From positions 1 to 7,258 of the forward strand of contig CAIQND010000004.1 in NCBI GenBank assembly GCA_903873045.1: a DNA stretch of 7,258 nucleotides, given 5' to 3'. The notes beneath the pieces were generated by a model. The model was given only the letters and a program-made list of their open reading frames with translations. It was not told the origin of the DNA and did no database searches. A program made the translations under genes and the position numbers. The stretch comes from an uncultured Methylococcaceae bacterium (GTDB lineage Bacteria > Pseudomonadota > Gammaproteobacteria > Methylococcales > Methylomonadaceae). Of this stretch, positions 6,587 through 7,258 are shown piece after piece. Numbering within the stretch: position 1 is the stretch's first letter; every line of letters starts with the position of its first letter.

Positions 6587-6620
6587 CCCTCTCCCACCCG
6601 GAGAGGGCTGGGGTGAGGGG
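6587..6620. repeat. Dispersed-type intergenic hairpin repeat (CCCTCTCC/GGAGAGGG)
   Basis: A perfect 8-bp stem (6587-6594 with 6600-6607, loop CACCC) is followed by a G-rich arm CTGGGGTGAGGGG (6608-6620). This composition, read as CCCCTCACCCCAGCCCTCTC on the other strand, is a common dispersed intergenic element in proteobacterial genomes. It lies in the gap between convergent rppH and epmB. There is no U-tract on either side, so it is a repeat first and a terminator only possibly. Confidence 0.65.
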
Positions 6621-6640
6621 ATATAAATGGTCAGTGTTCC

Positions 6641-7258
6641 TTATAGAATCGCTTGTTTGGATAGCGCCCCCGGCAGTTCTTTAACCAGTTTGGGTACCAG
6701 GTAGCCGGGCAGGGTGGCTTGTACCTGCTTGATAAGGTCTGTTGCTACGGTTTCAGATACGTCAAAATGTCCTGTTCCTGTGGCTTTGTCCAATAAATGC
6801 AGGTAATAAGGGATAATGCCGTGACTGAAAAGTTGTTCACTCAATTCGCATAGCACCGCTACGTTATCATTAACGCCTTTTAATAATACCGACTGATTAA
6901 ACAAAGTAATACCCTTATTGCGAAGTAGCTTAAAGGCCGTAATGACGCGGGAATTTATTTCGTTGGCGTGGTTACAGTGAACCACGATTACGACTTGTTT
7001 GCCGCATTGGGTTAAAGTGTTAATCAGATCCTCGGTTATTCTGGCAGGCAGAACGATGGGTAGCCTTGAGTGTATTCTGATACGTTTCAAATGCTTGATA
7101 GCGCTTAACTGTACAAACAGTTTTGCCATTCTGGCATCGCTCAGCAATAAGGGATCACCGCCACTTAAAATAACTTCCGTAATGTCCGGGTTTTCCTGAA
7201 TATAACGGATGCCGGCATTTTCATCTTGTTTGCCCAGTTGAAGGTCGGCATAAGGAAA
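6641..7258 (-). CDS. epmB: EF-P--(R)-beta-lysine system lysine 2,3-aminomutase EpmB (5' end outside window)
   Basis: EpmB is a radical-SAM, PLP-dependent enzyme that converts L-lysine to (R)-beta-lysine, which EpmA attaches to elongation factor P to relieve ribosome stalling at polyproline. The frame is open to the window edge, giving 205 C-terminal residues of an expected 330-345. Counting from the edge: FPYAD (1-5) corresponds to the sequence right after the CxxxCxxC iron-sulfur motif in E. coli EpmB, so that cluster lies just outside. SGGDPL is at 32-37, IHSRLP at 62-67, HCNHANEI at 94-101, GVNDN at 128-132 and YYLHLLDKATGTGHF at 151-165. The C-terminus VPKLVKELPGALSKQAIL places Lys201 where the PLP-binding lysine of the family is expected. 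The short C-terminus favours EpmB over catabolic KamA, which carries an additional C-terminal domain. A TTG at 7147 is an internal codon, not the start. In enterobacteria epmB is divergent from efp, so efp may lie beyond 7258. Confidence 0.92.
   Translation of the reverse strand, partial: FPYADLQLGKQDENAGIRYIQENPDITEVILSGGDPLLLSDARMAKLFVQLSAIKHLKRIRIHSRLPIVLPARITEDLINTLTQCGKQVVIVVHCNHANEINSRVITAFKLLRNKGITLFNQSVLLKGVNDNVAVLCELSEQLFSHGIIPYYLHLLDKATGTGHFDVSETVATDLIKQVQATLPGYLVPKLVKELPGALSKQAIL

Noticed and set aside
6641..7147. Reading epmB as a complete 168-residue gene starting at TTG 7147
   Set aside because: The frame continues upstream through SGGDPL to the window edge, so the gene is cut by the window and not short.
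6999..7199. A + strand frame opposite epmB
   Set aside because: It is antisense to conserved EpmB motifs and has no ribosome site or family resemblance.
1..7258. tRNA genes, riboswitches, CRISPR arrays, transposases or phage genes
   Set aside because: None was seen: the gaps are short, and no tRNA-like cloverleaf, regularly spaced repeats or mobile-element proteins were found by eye.

Overview
The window reads as chromosomal DNA of a gammaproteobacterium. The RppH, Pat/Pka-type lysine acetyltransferase and EpmB proteins are all of gammaproteobacterial type. The MoxY-like kinase with its LuxR-type partner, the intermediate GC content (mid-40s percent by eye) and two families of intergenic hairpin repeats would suit a methanotroph of the order Methylococcales. 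That taxonomic guess rests on protein flavour only and was not checked by a search.

Layout. Positions 69-2056 (+) carry a two-gene operon: a membrane histidine kinase with a MoxY/LapD-like sensor region and a NarL/FixJ response regulator, overlapping by ATGA. A 17-bp perfect hairpin with a T-rich tail (2100-2148) closes the operon and separates it from the convergent gene at 2144-4825 (-). That gene encodes an 893-residue fusion of an NDP-forming acyl-CoA synthetase with a C-terminal GNAT domain, the Pat/Pka protein lysine acetyltransferase architecture. The 297-bp gap at 4826-5122 holds a good ribosome binding site, a weak promoter candidate with nested dyads, a 48-nt REP-like hairpin and a doubtful 34-codon ORF. 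A HAD-IB hydrolase (5123-5809, -, GTG start) is divergent from rppH (5969-6520, +). A second dispersed-type hairpin repeat lies in the rppH/epmB convergent gap. The 3' two thirds of epmB (6641 to the window edge, -) completes the window.

How the genes fit together. Three genes touch post-transcriptional or post-translational control: Pat acetylates protein lysines, RppH removes pyrophosphate from mRNA 5' ends to trigger decay, and EpmB makes the beta-lysine used to modify elongation factor P. Nothing shows that they form one system; they look like separate housekeeping transcription units. The two-component pair is an independent signalling unit whose family relatives (MoxY/MxaY) control methanol oxidation genes.

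No tRNA, rRNA, CRISPR array, prophage or transposase gene was seen. The most interesting points are the retention of both phospho-histidine motifs in the Pat-like protein, the two intergenic hairpin repeats, the MoxY-like kinase pair, and the small ORF overlapping the HAD stop codon. No clearly new biological system is visible.
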